Of a stretch of DNA of 64,000 bases, positions 37,605 to 45,622 are shown piece by piece (within the stretch, counting starts at the first letter, position 1; each line of letters begins with the position of its first letter). Under the pieces are notes generated by a model. It made no database searches. It had not been told where the DNA came from and saw only the letters and a program-made list of their open reading frames with translations. The translations under genes were made by a program, and so were the position numbers. Origin of the DNA: Stentor roeselii (lineage: Eukaryota > Ciliophora > Heterotrichea > Heterotrichida > Stentoridae); contig RSEH01000217.1 of NCBI GenBank assembly GCA_006503475.1, positions 19,363 through 83,362 of the forward strand, written 5' to 3'.

Positions 37605-37934
37605 AGAACTGAAGTCCCCCAGTTCAAAGTCAGTAGTTTCGCTATAATTAGCTTCCTTCAGTTCTTTTCTCTTCTCTCCAGTCCCAGAGTATCCCAGTAC
37701 CCGAAACCGCATAATCGCTCCCTCAACTTGAATCAAACATCTCGGAAACAAGCTGACATCAAACATATAAAACTCACAAGAATCATAACCTTGAGGAAAG
37801 GCACACTTGAGTCAGTTATGTTTTTAATTAAAAGTTACCTTTCGATTACAACAGAAAAAGACTAGTTTTGTGTGATTCACTTGAAAAGGCAGAATTTTTC
37901 CAAAGCAAACTGGGCACTCTAATTTTTTTTTCAT
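37599..37934 (-). CDS. Small Cys-rich (zinc-ribbon-like) protein with apparent 33-nt intron
   Basis: A gene easily missed because both exons are short. From ATG at 37934 it reads MKKKLECPVCFGKI up to FFCCNRK, then meets GTAAC. After CTCAAG it continues in the same frame as CAFPQGYDSCEF and ends at TAA (37599), about 100 residues in all. The 33 nt between (about 37806-37838) start with GT, end with AG, and contain TAA and TGA in frame. The CPVC pair and the later Cys-Cys-x3-Cys look like a zinc ribbon. I do not recognise the family. The ATG lies 27 bp from the divergent ATG at 37962. The long intron is unusual if 15 nt is normal. Confidence 0.55.
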
Positions 37935-37961
37935 TATTTGTACTTCACCTTGATTATATTA

Positions 37962-38450
37962 ATGAATAAGAACCGAGGCTCCTCTCCAAGAAAGTTCAGC
38001 AATTTTCGCTTTAGACTTCCAGTCAAAATCACTTCAAAAGTCTCTTTAAACAACTTGGTTCTCGCCCCTGTTTCTGCCCCTCGAAGCAATTTCATGATAG
38101 AATCTTTTTGTTTGTCGAAAAAACATTCAAAGACTGGTATTAAGTCAACAAAAAAGCAATTTTTAAGTAGTTCTTTGAATTTCAAGGGAATTTTAGAAGA
38201 TTCTAGCAAAAATAATGACTTGTTTTATGATAATGATACTTTTTTGATTTCTAGTCTTGTTTCTCAGCCGAAAGTTTCTTATTTTTCTGGAAGTTCTTCG
38301 AGGAATCGAAAGGTTTTTAATGGAAGAACAGGTGAAGAAGGGGAAAAGAATAGAAAAAATATTAAAAAGCTTTCGATTGGATGTGATCCGTATTCATCTA
38401 TTCAAGAAGTGAAAGAAATAGTTACTCCATTAATAATTCGTTCTAAATAA
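37962..38450 (+). CDS. Small basic hypothetical protein
   Basis: A 162-residue protein rich in Ser, Lys and Arg. I use ATG at 37962 (MNKNRGSSPRKF), preceded by TTATATTA. No domain is recognised; most of it looks disordered with many Ser/Thr possible phosphosites. It is divergent from the small zinc protein gene (27 bp between ATGs) and convergent with BRX1 (7 bp between stops). Reality of the gene is supported by the tight, consistent spacing rather than by homology. Confidence 0.5.
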   Translation: MNKNRGSSPRKFSNFRFRLPVKITSKVSLNNLVLAPVSAPRSNFMIESFCLSKKHSKTGIKSTKKQFLSSSLNFKGILEDSSKNNDLFYDNDTFLISSLVSQPKVSYFSGSSSRNRKVFNGRTGEEGEKNRKNIKKLSIGCDPYSSIQEVKEIVTPLIIRSK

Positions 38451-38457
38451 TCAACTA

Positions 38458-39204
38458 TTAATCTCCATACAAATCGTATATATTGACTTCGTCGGGGTTT
38501 CCATTTGATTTTAACACTTTTCGCTTTTTTCTTGATTTGCTGTAGTCTTCTCTTTCTATCTCAGCTCTTCTTGGCGGTACAAAATTCCCATTTTTATAAA
38601 GAGTCTCTCCACTGACAAGTCCATCTAAAACCTTAACAATAGTCAAAACAAACCTAGGTCCAATCTCAACAAGACTCGGTTCTTTCTTGGCCGTGAGTTT
38701 AACTTCAAAGTTTCTAAAAAAGACCTGTCCAAAACTATGAGAAAAAGAAAAAACATGATCAAAAAACGGCATAGCCTTGGGATGCGCTTCAGGAATAGCA
38801 AAAGTTTGAGCAAGCATCTGTTGAATGACTTCCAAATGTTTACTTCCTTTAAAACTCGCATCAAAAGACAAAAGCGGTCGACTTCCTCGAAGACAATTCC
38901 CTGAAAGTCTCATTTCTTCTCCTGAATGAAGATTTTGAATGAGAAATTTGATTGAAGGGCCGTTGGGGAAATGCGCGATCCAAAGATAAGCGATTCTTCT
39001 TCGACCTTCAAGATAAATCACGTTGTTGCATGAATGGACTTCTGCAAGGTCATGGATTGCTTGGTAATGATCTTTTCGGTCGATTTTTCCTTCTTTTTTC
39101 GTGTGGGGAAGAAGCCGAATCAGGTCCTTTAGTACTTGCTTGTGGTGGGTGTTGACTCCACGAGAGCAGAGGACTAGAGTTCTGTTCGGTTTTAATTCAG
39201 CCAT
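38458..39204 (-). CDS. BRX1: BRX1, ribosome biogenesis Brix-domain protein
   Basis: A 248-residue Brix-domain protein of the BRX1 type. Hallmarks are RTLVLCSRGVNTHHKQVLKD near the start, the LLPHTKKEGKID block, IYLEGRRRIAYLW, GPSIKFLIQNLH and RGSRPLLSFD. The GPRFVLTIVKVLDG segment and the basic tail (SRKKRKVLKS) are also typical. BRX1 acts in the nucleolus in early assembly of the 60S ribosomal subunit. Length agrees with other protist members. The ATG is preceded by AATATCT; the gene lies 18 bp downstream of the coiled-coil gene on the same strand. Confidence 0.93.
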   Translation of the reverse strand: MAELKPNRTLVLCSRGVNTHHKQVLKDLIRLLPHTKKEGKIDRKDHYQAIHDLAEVHSCNNVIYLEGRRRIAYLWIAHFPNGPSIKFLIQNLHSGEEMRLSGNCLRGSRPLLSFDASFKGSKHLEVIQQMLAQTFAIPEAHPKAMPFFDHVFSFSHSFGQVFFRNFEVKLTAKKEPSLVEIGPRFVLTIVKVLDGLVSGETLYKNGNFVPPRRAEIEREDYSKSRKKRKVLKSNGNPDEVNIYDLYGD

Positions 39205-39222
39205 AGATATTAATGAAAACAG

Positions 39223-41502
39223 TTAAGTAGAGGCTCTGAATGGCTTTAAGAGCTCTAGTCTTACTTGTTTAAGTAAATGGTCTTTTTGGGCAAGTCGATC
39301 CTCAAGTTCCTTCAAATGTTCCATATGCTCCTTACTCAAAACCGCCTTAAGATAAACAATCATATCAACAAGTTCTTTCAAGCTTTCACTGAAATTTGCT
39401 TCTAAATTCGAGACCTGTTGAAGCAAAGCATTAAGAAATTCAAAATCAGGGCGAGACCTCGACAAAGACGACTTCAAAGAAGTCTCAAGGTAAAAGATTC
39501 TATCTTCCTTAATGCGAAGTTCTCTTTCTAACTGCGAGACCTGGAGCCTGATTTCATTTAACCCTTCACAGTCACGAATATAATGCTCATGAAGCTGCTT
39601 TTTATTAATAAAACTAGCTTCAAGTTTACCCGACCAGCTTTTTAAACTCGTTGCAATTTTTGAAGCTAAAACAGAAGAATTTTCACTTAAAAACTTTTTA
39701 CAAATCAATAACTCTTCAAATATTCCTCGATGAGCAAGTTTAACTGACTGAAAAAACTCGTTTTTCATTTGTTTCAAAGAAATTTTTACCATTTCTTTAA
39801 CTTGCCCTGTTTTTTTCCTTTCCAGTTGCAAGGTTTGAAGAGTATTTTCAAGTTCAACACGAGTTTTTATCTTTTCCTCTTGAACCTTGCGATTTTCAGT
39901 TAAAAGCTCTTCGACACGTTCTTCAGCTTTTAATAAATCTTGCTGAACATTTGAAAGTTTTTCATTACAAGAGGCGTCCAGGGTGTTATTTTTTTTTTTA
40001 AAGTCTTCAAACTGCTGGTCAAAAAAAGTTTTATTTAAATGAAGCTGCTGTTGGACTTCGAAGTACTCAGCTTTAAGTATTTTGTATTTTTCATTCAAGA
40101 CCTCAAAGTCACTGGAAGATTTATTTTCATATAATTTCTGAACTTCACATTCAAGAGCTAAAACATCTGACTTATGTTGAGAAACTTCTTCATTATAAAT
40201 CTTTTTAAATTCTTCTTGCTTTTTTTGAAACTCTTCTTCTAACTGCAGGTATTTTTCAGAGAGTTTCTGGTATGAAGACTGAAGAAGAGAGTTTTGCTCT
40301 GTCAGGTCTGAGAGTGTTAAAGTTAAAGAAGAGACTTTTTCATTACTTGACCCGAGTTTTTTAATGATTTCTTCGAGTTTTCCTTTATATTCCACTTCGA
40401 TTTGGTCGAGTTGAGAAAGAATGTCTTCTGCGGTTTTTGATACTTTTTCAGAGGACTCTTGTTGAAGTTGCTGAATTTTTGACTCGTATTGAGCCACCAG
40501 CTCTGTTTTGGACTGAGTGAGTGATTTGATGGTTTGACTTGAAGATGACTTTGCATGGGTAAGTGCGTCTTGCTGTTGTTTTAAAGAGTTTTGACTGAAG
40601 GTCAACTCGCTTTTTAAAGAATTCGTCAAAGCCTGGATTTCTTTTATAAAAAAATCTTTTTCATCAATTATTTCAAGCTTTTCTTTCAGGTTTTGATTAA
40701 GATTTTTTAAAGTTTCTTCTTGTTTTTTTCGGATTTCTTCAGTTTTTTCTAGTTTTTCTTGGATTTCTAGAAATTTTTCTTTGTATTTTCGAGTTTTTTC
40801 TTTAGTTTTAGAGAAGTTTATATTTGGAGTTTCCCTGATCTTCAAGCGGTTTCTTTCCATTTGGACACTTTCAAGTTCTGCACAAAGTCCCTGGTTCCTA
40901 ACTTCAAGTTCTCTTACTTTCCCCGCAAGTAAATTTTTATCCTTTTTCACTTTTTCCAGTTCCAACCTATTCTTATTTAAACTTTCCTGCAAACCCTGTG
41001 AATTTCTACAAAACGTTTCAAGTTCCACATCCATCTTCTTAATTTTTTCTCTTTTTTCCTCATCACAATTTTCCATCTCTTTAAAATTTTCTCTTAAAGA
41101 AAAATTCACTTTTTTAAGTTCTTTATTTTCCTGTTCACAAAGTCTTAAAAGTTCTTTAACCCTTGCAAGTTCAACAGAAGTATCACAAGACCCAGAATAA
41201 TTCCTTTTATGTGAGCTTCGAGGAGGTGTGCGGTAATTTTCTTTCTGCAGAATAGCTTTCAAATTCTGATTTTCTATTTCAAGTACTTGAATTTTACTGA
41301 GACTTTCAACTATTTGACTATCATTTACTTTACAAGGTCTTTGAATGTAGTCATTTCTTTCAGTGACACTATACCGGTCACTTGGTAGTTCTTTTGCAAT
41401 ACCTTGCATTGAGTTTTTTAAATGTTGGATACGTTTCTGGTAATTTTCACGAGCTTCTTTCAAGATCTGCTGAAGTTCTGAGTCTGGCTGAAGTTCGTTC
41501 AT
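39223..41502 (-). CDS. Long coiled-coil protein
   Basis: A 759-residue protein that is heptad-patterned from about residue 65 to 740 (for example ELARVKELLRLCEQENKELK and LENTLQTLQLERKKTGQVKE). Short breaks near residues 90-105 contain Ser and Arg. No globular domain is visible. Such proteins are typical of basal-body, centrosomal and Golgi tether scaffolds, and the neighbourhood does not decide between them. The minus-strand ATG at 41502-41500 touches the plus-strand ATG of the TTLL gene at 41503, so the two genes form a zero-spacing divergent pair. Confidence 0.75.
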   Translation of the reverse strand: MNELQPDSELQQILKEARENYQKRIQHLKNSMQGIAKELPSDRYSVTERNDYIQRPCKVNDSQIVESLSKIQVLEIENQNLKAILQKENYRTPPRSSHKRNYSGSCDTSVELARVKELLRLCEQENKELKKVNFSLRENFKEMENCDEEKREKIKKMDVELETFCRNSQGLQESLNKNRLELEKVKKDKNLLAGKVRELEVRNQGLCAELESVQMERNRLKIRETPNINFSKTKEKTRKYKEKFLEIQEKLEKTEEIRKKQEETLKNLNQNLKEKLEIIDEKDFFIKEIQALTNSLKSELTFSQNSLKQQQDALTHAKSSSSQTIKSLTQSKTELVAQYESKIQQLQQESSEKVSKTAEDILSQLDQIEVEYKGKLEEIIKKLGSSNEKVSSLTLTLSDLTEQNSLLQSSYQKLSEKYLQLEEEFQKKQEEFKKIYNEEVSQHKSDVLALECEVQKLYENKSSSDFEVLNEKYKILKAEYFEVQQQLHLNKTFFDQQFEDFKKKNNTLDASCNEKLSNVQQDLLKAEERVEELLTENRKVQEEKIKTRVELENTLQTLQLERKKTGQVKEMVKISLKQMKNEFFQSVKLAHRGIFEELLICKKFLSENSSVLASKIATSLKSWSGKLEASFINKKQLHEHYIRDCEGLNEIRLQVSQLERELRIKEDRIFYLETSLKSSLSRSRPDFEFLNALLQQVSNLEANFSESLKELVDMIVYLKAVLSKEHMEHLKELEDRLAQKDHLLKQVRLELLKPFRAST

Positions 41503-43644
41503 ATGAAAAATATGAATACTCCTAACTTGACTATTCGGAAGTACTCCCCTTTCGTTAAAAACACCTCGCCAAGGCCAGTAAATGAAATCGGGCTTCCTGG
41601 AGGACTCGCTTCAGAAAAGCAAAGCAGTCAATTCGAGGAACTTTTATGGAAACTTGGAGAACCTGAAGACCTTCGACCGCCGATCGTTGAACTTGAAGGA
41701 ATAACTGAAAATCAGATGATAAAAGAAGGTATTCCTATCAGTACTTATTTGAAAGGCTTTCCGAATACTTGTCAACTTTCTTATAAAACTTTTAAAACTG
41801 AAGCGAGACTTGTCAGGTCGATACTTGAAAATTCAGGGTTTTTTTATACTGATTCTCATAATTGGAATGTTTTGTGGTCGGGTGTTGCGCCTCCGGATTA
41901 TTTGTATGAAAGTCTTAACCCGTTTCAGAAAATTAATCATTTTCCGGCGAGTAATGAACTTACCAGGAAGGACAGAATGTGTATCAATTTGAAGATGATG
42001 AGTGAAAAACATGGAAAAAAACACTTTGATTTTGTTCCTGATACTTTTGTACTTCCTGAAGAGTTTTCGCAGTTTTATTCGGATTTTTCTGGGAGTAAGA
42101 ATAGGTGGATTGTGAAACCTTCTTGCTCGTCCCAGGGAAGAGGGATTTTTTTGTTGGATAATATTCAAGATGTGCCTTTGGATGAGGCTTGTATTATTTC
42201 TAGGTATATTAAGGATCCGTATCTTTTGAATGGACTTAAATTTGATTTGAGGATTTATGTGTTGGTTACAAGTTTCCAACCATTAAGAATTTACGTCTAC
42301 AAAGAAGGACTAGCCCGATTTGCAAGTGAAAAATACGTAAACGACTTAACCGAAAACAAATTCATCCACTTAACAAACTACAGCGTGAACAAGAAAAACC
42401 AAAAGTTCATCCAAAACACCGACGCAAACTGTGATGGAGTCGGTCACAAATGGAGTTTAAAAGCTTTAATGAAAGTTTTAACAGACAAAGGAGAAGACAT
42501 TGAATCCCTATGGTTAAAAATTTACGACATCATCATAAAAAGCATCATAAGCATCGAAGGGCCCGTCTTAGAAGGAATGAAAAGATTAGGTCTTGGAAAC
42601 AACTGCTTTGACTTGTTCGGCTTCGACATTTTAATAGACTCTTCATTGAAACCTTGGCTTTTAGAAGTAAATCTCAGTCCTTCCTTAGCCACTGACTCGC
42701 CTCTTGACTTCTACATCAAGTCAAGTTTAATCACAGACTCACTCAACCTCGTCGGAATTTTCATGAAGCAGTCTCGCAAGTCACATGTGAAAAACCTGGG
42801 AAAAATCATGCAAAAAATGAAAAATTCTCCATATATGCCTGCAAAAATAGCGAAAAATCAGTTTTCTAAGCAAAAAACTGTTGAATTACTTAGGGAGTCT
42901 GTTGAAGAACTGAATAGAAAACAGAACTTTTTATGTATTTTTCCTTGCAAACATGGAGAAAAATATGATCAATTCTCAGAAATTTCTAGAAATTTGAATC
43001 GGACACTTCGGGCTTTTTTGTTTGATAAAAACTTTGAAATATCTCAATTGACGGCGAAAACGAAAAAAGTGCCGACGAAGAAGATTTTTCAAAATAGCTT
43101 TGAACTTCAACTTAATGCGAAAGCGGTCGCTAAGGCAACTTTGAATGGAGATGACTTGTTGCAAGAGTATCTGAATAGGTGCTTGAAGTGGCTGAAGCAG
43201 ACGAATGACTCGAATTATCCTGAAAATTTGAAAAGTAGGATGGAAAGGTTTTTTAATCATTATTCTTGGAAAACTCTTGATACTACTGAGAAGTCCCTCT
43301 CAAAAAAATTAATGAACCGTATCCAAGAAATGACTTTCCGAAAAAGTGAGCGACCAAGTAAATCCCTTCCTCGAAAATTAACACCCAACCAATTTTCATC
43401 TTCATCTCTAGTCGATTACTCAGACGAGGAAATTTCCAATCTTCTCACAAACAGCAACAAAGAATTATCCTACGACTTGATTTCAATCCTAACCGAAGGC
43501 GAAGGTCTTTTATCAATGGTGAGTCGATACGCGAAGTTAAAAGACATAAAAAGAACGAAAAGTCCATTTCTCGAGAAAGAAAAGCGAATCCACAGCTTTC
43601 CACAACGTCCAAAGACTTCAAACAGACTGAAATATGTAAATTAA
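41503..43644 (+). CDS. Tubulin polyglutamylase, TTLL4/5-like
   Basis: A 713-residue TTLL protein. The TTL domain spans roughly residues 110-420. Family blocks are NHFPASNELTRKDRMCIN, WIVKPSCSSQGRGIF, YIKDPYLLNGLKFDLRIYV, KFIHLTNYSVNK, FGFDILIDSSLKPWLLEVN and LSPSLATDSPLD. The last form, with SPLD and KSSLITDSLNLVG, is characteristic of the TTLL4/TTLL5 polyglutamylase group, which add glutamate side chains to tubulin and other proteins. The C-terminal 300 residues are basic and less conserved. ATG is at 41503; a second in-frame ATG at 41512 is possible. The stop overlaps by 4 bp that of the convergent amidohydrolase-like gene. Confidence 0.9.
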   Translation: MKNMNTPNLTIRKYSPFVKNTSPRPVNEIGLPGGLASEKQSSQFEELLWKLGEPEDLRPPIVELEGITENQMIKEGIPISTYLKGFPNTCQLSYKTFKTEARLVRSILENSGFFYTDSHNWNVLWSGVAPPDYLYESLNPFQKINHFPASNELTRKDRMCINLKMMSEKHGKKHFDFVPDTFVLPEEFSQFYSDFSGSKNRWIVKPSCSSQGRGIFLLDNIQDVPLDEACIISRYIKDPYLLNGLKFDLRIYVLVTSFQPLRIYVYKEGLARFASEKYVNDLTENKFIHLTNYSVNKKNQKFIQNTDANCDGVGHKWSLKALMKVLTDKGEDIESLWLKIYDIIIKSIISIEGPVLEGMKRLGLGNNCFDLFGFDILIDSSLKPWLLEVNLSPSLATDSPLDFYIKSSLITDSLNLVGIFMKQSRKSHVKNLGKIMQKMKNSPYMPAKIAKNQFSKQKTVELLRESVEELNRKQNFLCIFPCKHGEKYDQFSEISRNLNRTLRAFLFDKNFEISQLTAKTKKVPTKKIFQNSFELQLNAKAVAKATLNGDDLLQEYLNRCLKWLKQTNDSNYPENLKSRMERFFNHYSWKTLDTTEKSLSKKLMNRIQEMTFRKSERPSKSLPRKLTPNQFSSSSLVDYSDEEISNLLTNSNKELSYDLISILTEGEGLLSMVSRYAKLKDIKRTKSPFLEKEKRIHSFPQRPKTSNRLKYVN

Positions 43645-45596
43645 TTCTTACCTCTCTCTCTTCTTCCCGCTTTCAAAAACTCGCCATTGTCAAAAGCAAG
43701 GTTTCCCCTTAAGTAGACCTTGTGAATGACTCCAAAAAGTTCCTTTCCATCAAAAATCGACATTTCCTTGTAATACTCAGGTCCTTTCGCTACAGTCCTG
43801 CAATAAGGCGTCCAAACTACGAGGTCTGCAAATTTTCCTTTGCTGATACTTCCTCGTTTGCTTAAACCTAAAATTTTCGCAGGACTTACTGAAAACCATT
43901 TGCTTAGTCTTACAAGGTAATGCTCTAGTTGCTCGCTTTTACTTATTGGAATGTTTATTGTACTCCAAACTGATTGTAAAGTAAATCCGAGACTGCAAAG
44001 ACCGCCTAAAGCGTTTTGGAAACTTTGGGTTTCTAGTGCTTTGTGGCTTTTTGTTATGAAGGAGTGTTGGGAACTTATTGAGGTTATTCCTCGCATTTTT
44101 AGAAGGTCTAGAAGGAGGTTGAAGTTTGAACTGTTTCGGATTGGAGGAGAGGATTTGAATCTTGTGTCGTGAGATCCAATGTTAGAGTTATTGAAAAACA
44201 AATGAGGTGCTGGTATTTCACATGAAATTTGCTTAAAAGTTTCAGACCTCTGCCGAATTTTATTAATAGCAGAAGCCGAAGAAATTCCCTGAAAATGAAT
44301 CTTAGCAGAATTCGGAATTTTCGACAAGATATATTCAACCCCTTCAGTTTCCCATGACTCAGGACAATTAGCCAAATAAAACGTGTAATCAGTTTTCACC
44401 GAAGGTTTAGGTCCCGCATTAATTGCAAGCATAGGTGGTCTCCGTCGATTATTCTCATTCTTTTTTTCATCACTTTTCAAAGAAAACTGAGTATTTCCAG
44501 AGAACTGATAAGTATTTTTTTCCGCCATGCAAATAACTTCAATATTTTTCGAGTTTTCAGCAACTCTTTCATTTAAATCATGAAAAATATCTTTAGATGA
44601 TTTTTTTTTGTGACTTTTAAGTGACTTAGAGCTGCTATCTGATTTAAGTCCTTCATTTCTAATCCCTTCAGATTTGTGAGGATCTGATTTGAGCCTTTCA
44701 AGAGAAAGTTTATCTAATTTGTGAGTTTCTTTCATGATTTCTTCTGACTTTCCCTGTTGGTAGCAACTGAGACTATCTTGCCTTTTCGTGATAAAAGAAG
44801 AAATATCAGAAAGTCTTTTAAGTTCCTCTTCATCAATAACTTTCTCATGCAGTGTTTTTAAACAATCGATATCACTATCACGAAGCGACACGAAGTCCCT
44901 GGAGGCGTTTTCCTCATTTAAACTTTCATCAGCGTCGCTATTTCCACTAGCATCACTTTCATTTCCCTGTGCAAAGGCTGCTGCGTAGCATGATAAAGTA
45001 TTGACTTCTCGTTCTTTATGCTCCTCACTTTTCTCAAGTCTTAAAGGAGAAGCCATGTATAGCATCCGCGGGTCTGGCAAGTTAGGGTCAAGAAATAAGG
45101 CAACTTTAGAATCACTTGCTAATTCGACAGCCTTACGAACATTCGTCAAGGCCTCGATTCCGTGTCCGGGTTGAAAAATGTAAGCTTTTAAGGCAAGGGC
45201 GTTGCAGGGTAATGGCGATTCTAAGTTCGAGTCGTTTAGGAGATGGATCGAAGCCAGGTCACAGTAAAGGTCCTCAGGTGATTCCGAACAATTATGAAAT
45301 CCAGACTCTTCCAATAAAAAAGTCGTTCCACCTGAAACCGCTGCTTTTGTCATCGACTCATAAGAGTCCCACTCACGACGTACATTCAAATCGATGAGTC
45401 CTGGAGAAATGTAAAAATCGGTATAATCGATGATCTTCCATTGAGAAAACTTGGTCTGGACCTGCTCTGCTGGAAACGAAGGCTCCAATTGTATGATATC
45501 CTGGATGGTCTCTCCTTGGATCAGGATAATTCCATATATCGGTCTTGAAAGTTCACTTAAAATTATGTGCCGGCTAAGAATTCCTTTTTTTTCCAT
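43641..45596 (-). CDS. Amidohydrolase-fold pseudoenzyme, allantoinase/dihydropyrimidinase-like, with Ser/Lys-rich insert
   Basis: A 651-residue protein. Front block SPGLIDLNVRREWDSYESMT and tail block SPAKILGLSKRGSISKGKF with DLVVWTPYCRTV match allantoinase and dihydropyrimidinase. The metal ligands are missing: the His-x-His after the conserved Asp69 is Asn71-Val-Arg73; the later His positions read MAEKN and QGISS; and the Asp in the SDHS block is Gln (SQHSF). Only a candidate for the carboxylated Lys (ALALKAYIF) remains. Residues about 200-340 are a Ser/Lys/Asp-rich insertion. It is therefore probably not an active amidohydrolase; a structural role like that of CRMP proteins, relatives that bind tubulin, is conceivable. 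Its ATG is 26 bp from the divergent gene at 45623. Confidence 0.78.
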   Translation of the reverse strand: MEKKGILSRHIILSELSRPIYGIILIQGETIQDIIQLEPSFPAEQVQTKFSQWKIIDYTDFYISPGLIDLNVRREWDSYESMTKAAVSGGTTFLLEESGFHNCSESPEDLYCDLASIHLLNDSNLESPLPCNALALKAYIFQPGHGIEALTNVRKAVELASDSKVALFLDPNLPDPRMLYMASPLRLEKSEEHKEREVNTLSCYAAAFAQGNESDASGNSDADESLNEENASRDFVSLRDSDIDCLKTLHEKVIDEEELKRLSDISSFITKRQDSLSCYQQGKSEEIMKETHKLDKLSLERLKSDPHKSEGIRNEGLKSDSSSKSLKSHKKKSSKDIFHDLNERVAENSKNIEVICMAEKNTYQFSGNTQFSLKSDEKKNENNRRRPPMLAINAGPKPSVKTDYTFYLANCPESWETEGVEYILSKIPNSAKIHFQGISSASAINKIRQRSETFKQISCEIPAPHLFFNNSNIGSHDTRFKSSPPIRNSSNFNLLLDLLKMRGITSISSQHSFITKSHKALETQSFQNALGGLCSLGFTLQSVWSTINIPISKSEQLEHYLVRLSKWFSVSPAKILGLSKRGSISKGKFADLVVWTPYCRTVAKGPEYYKEMSIFDGKELFGVIHKVYLRGNLAFDNGEFLKAGRRERGKN

Positions 45597-45622
45597 TATT
45601 GGTAAAGATGATTTGATATTTA

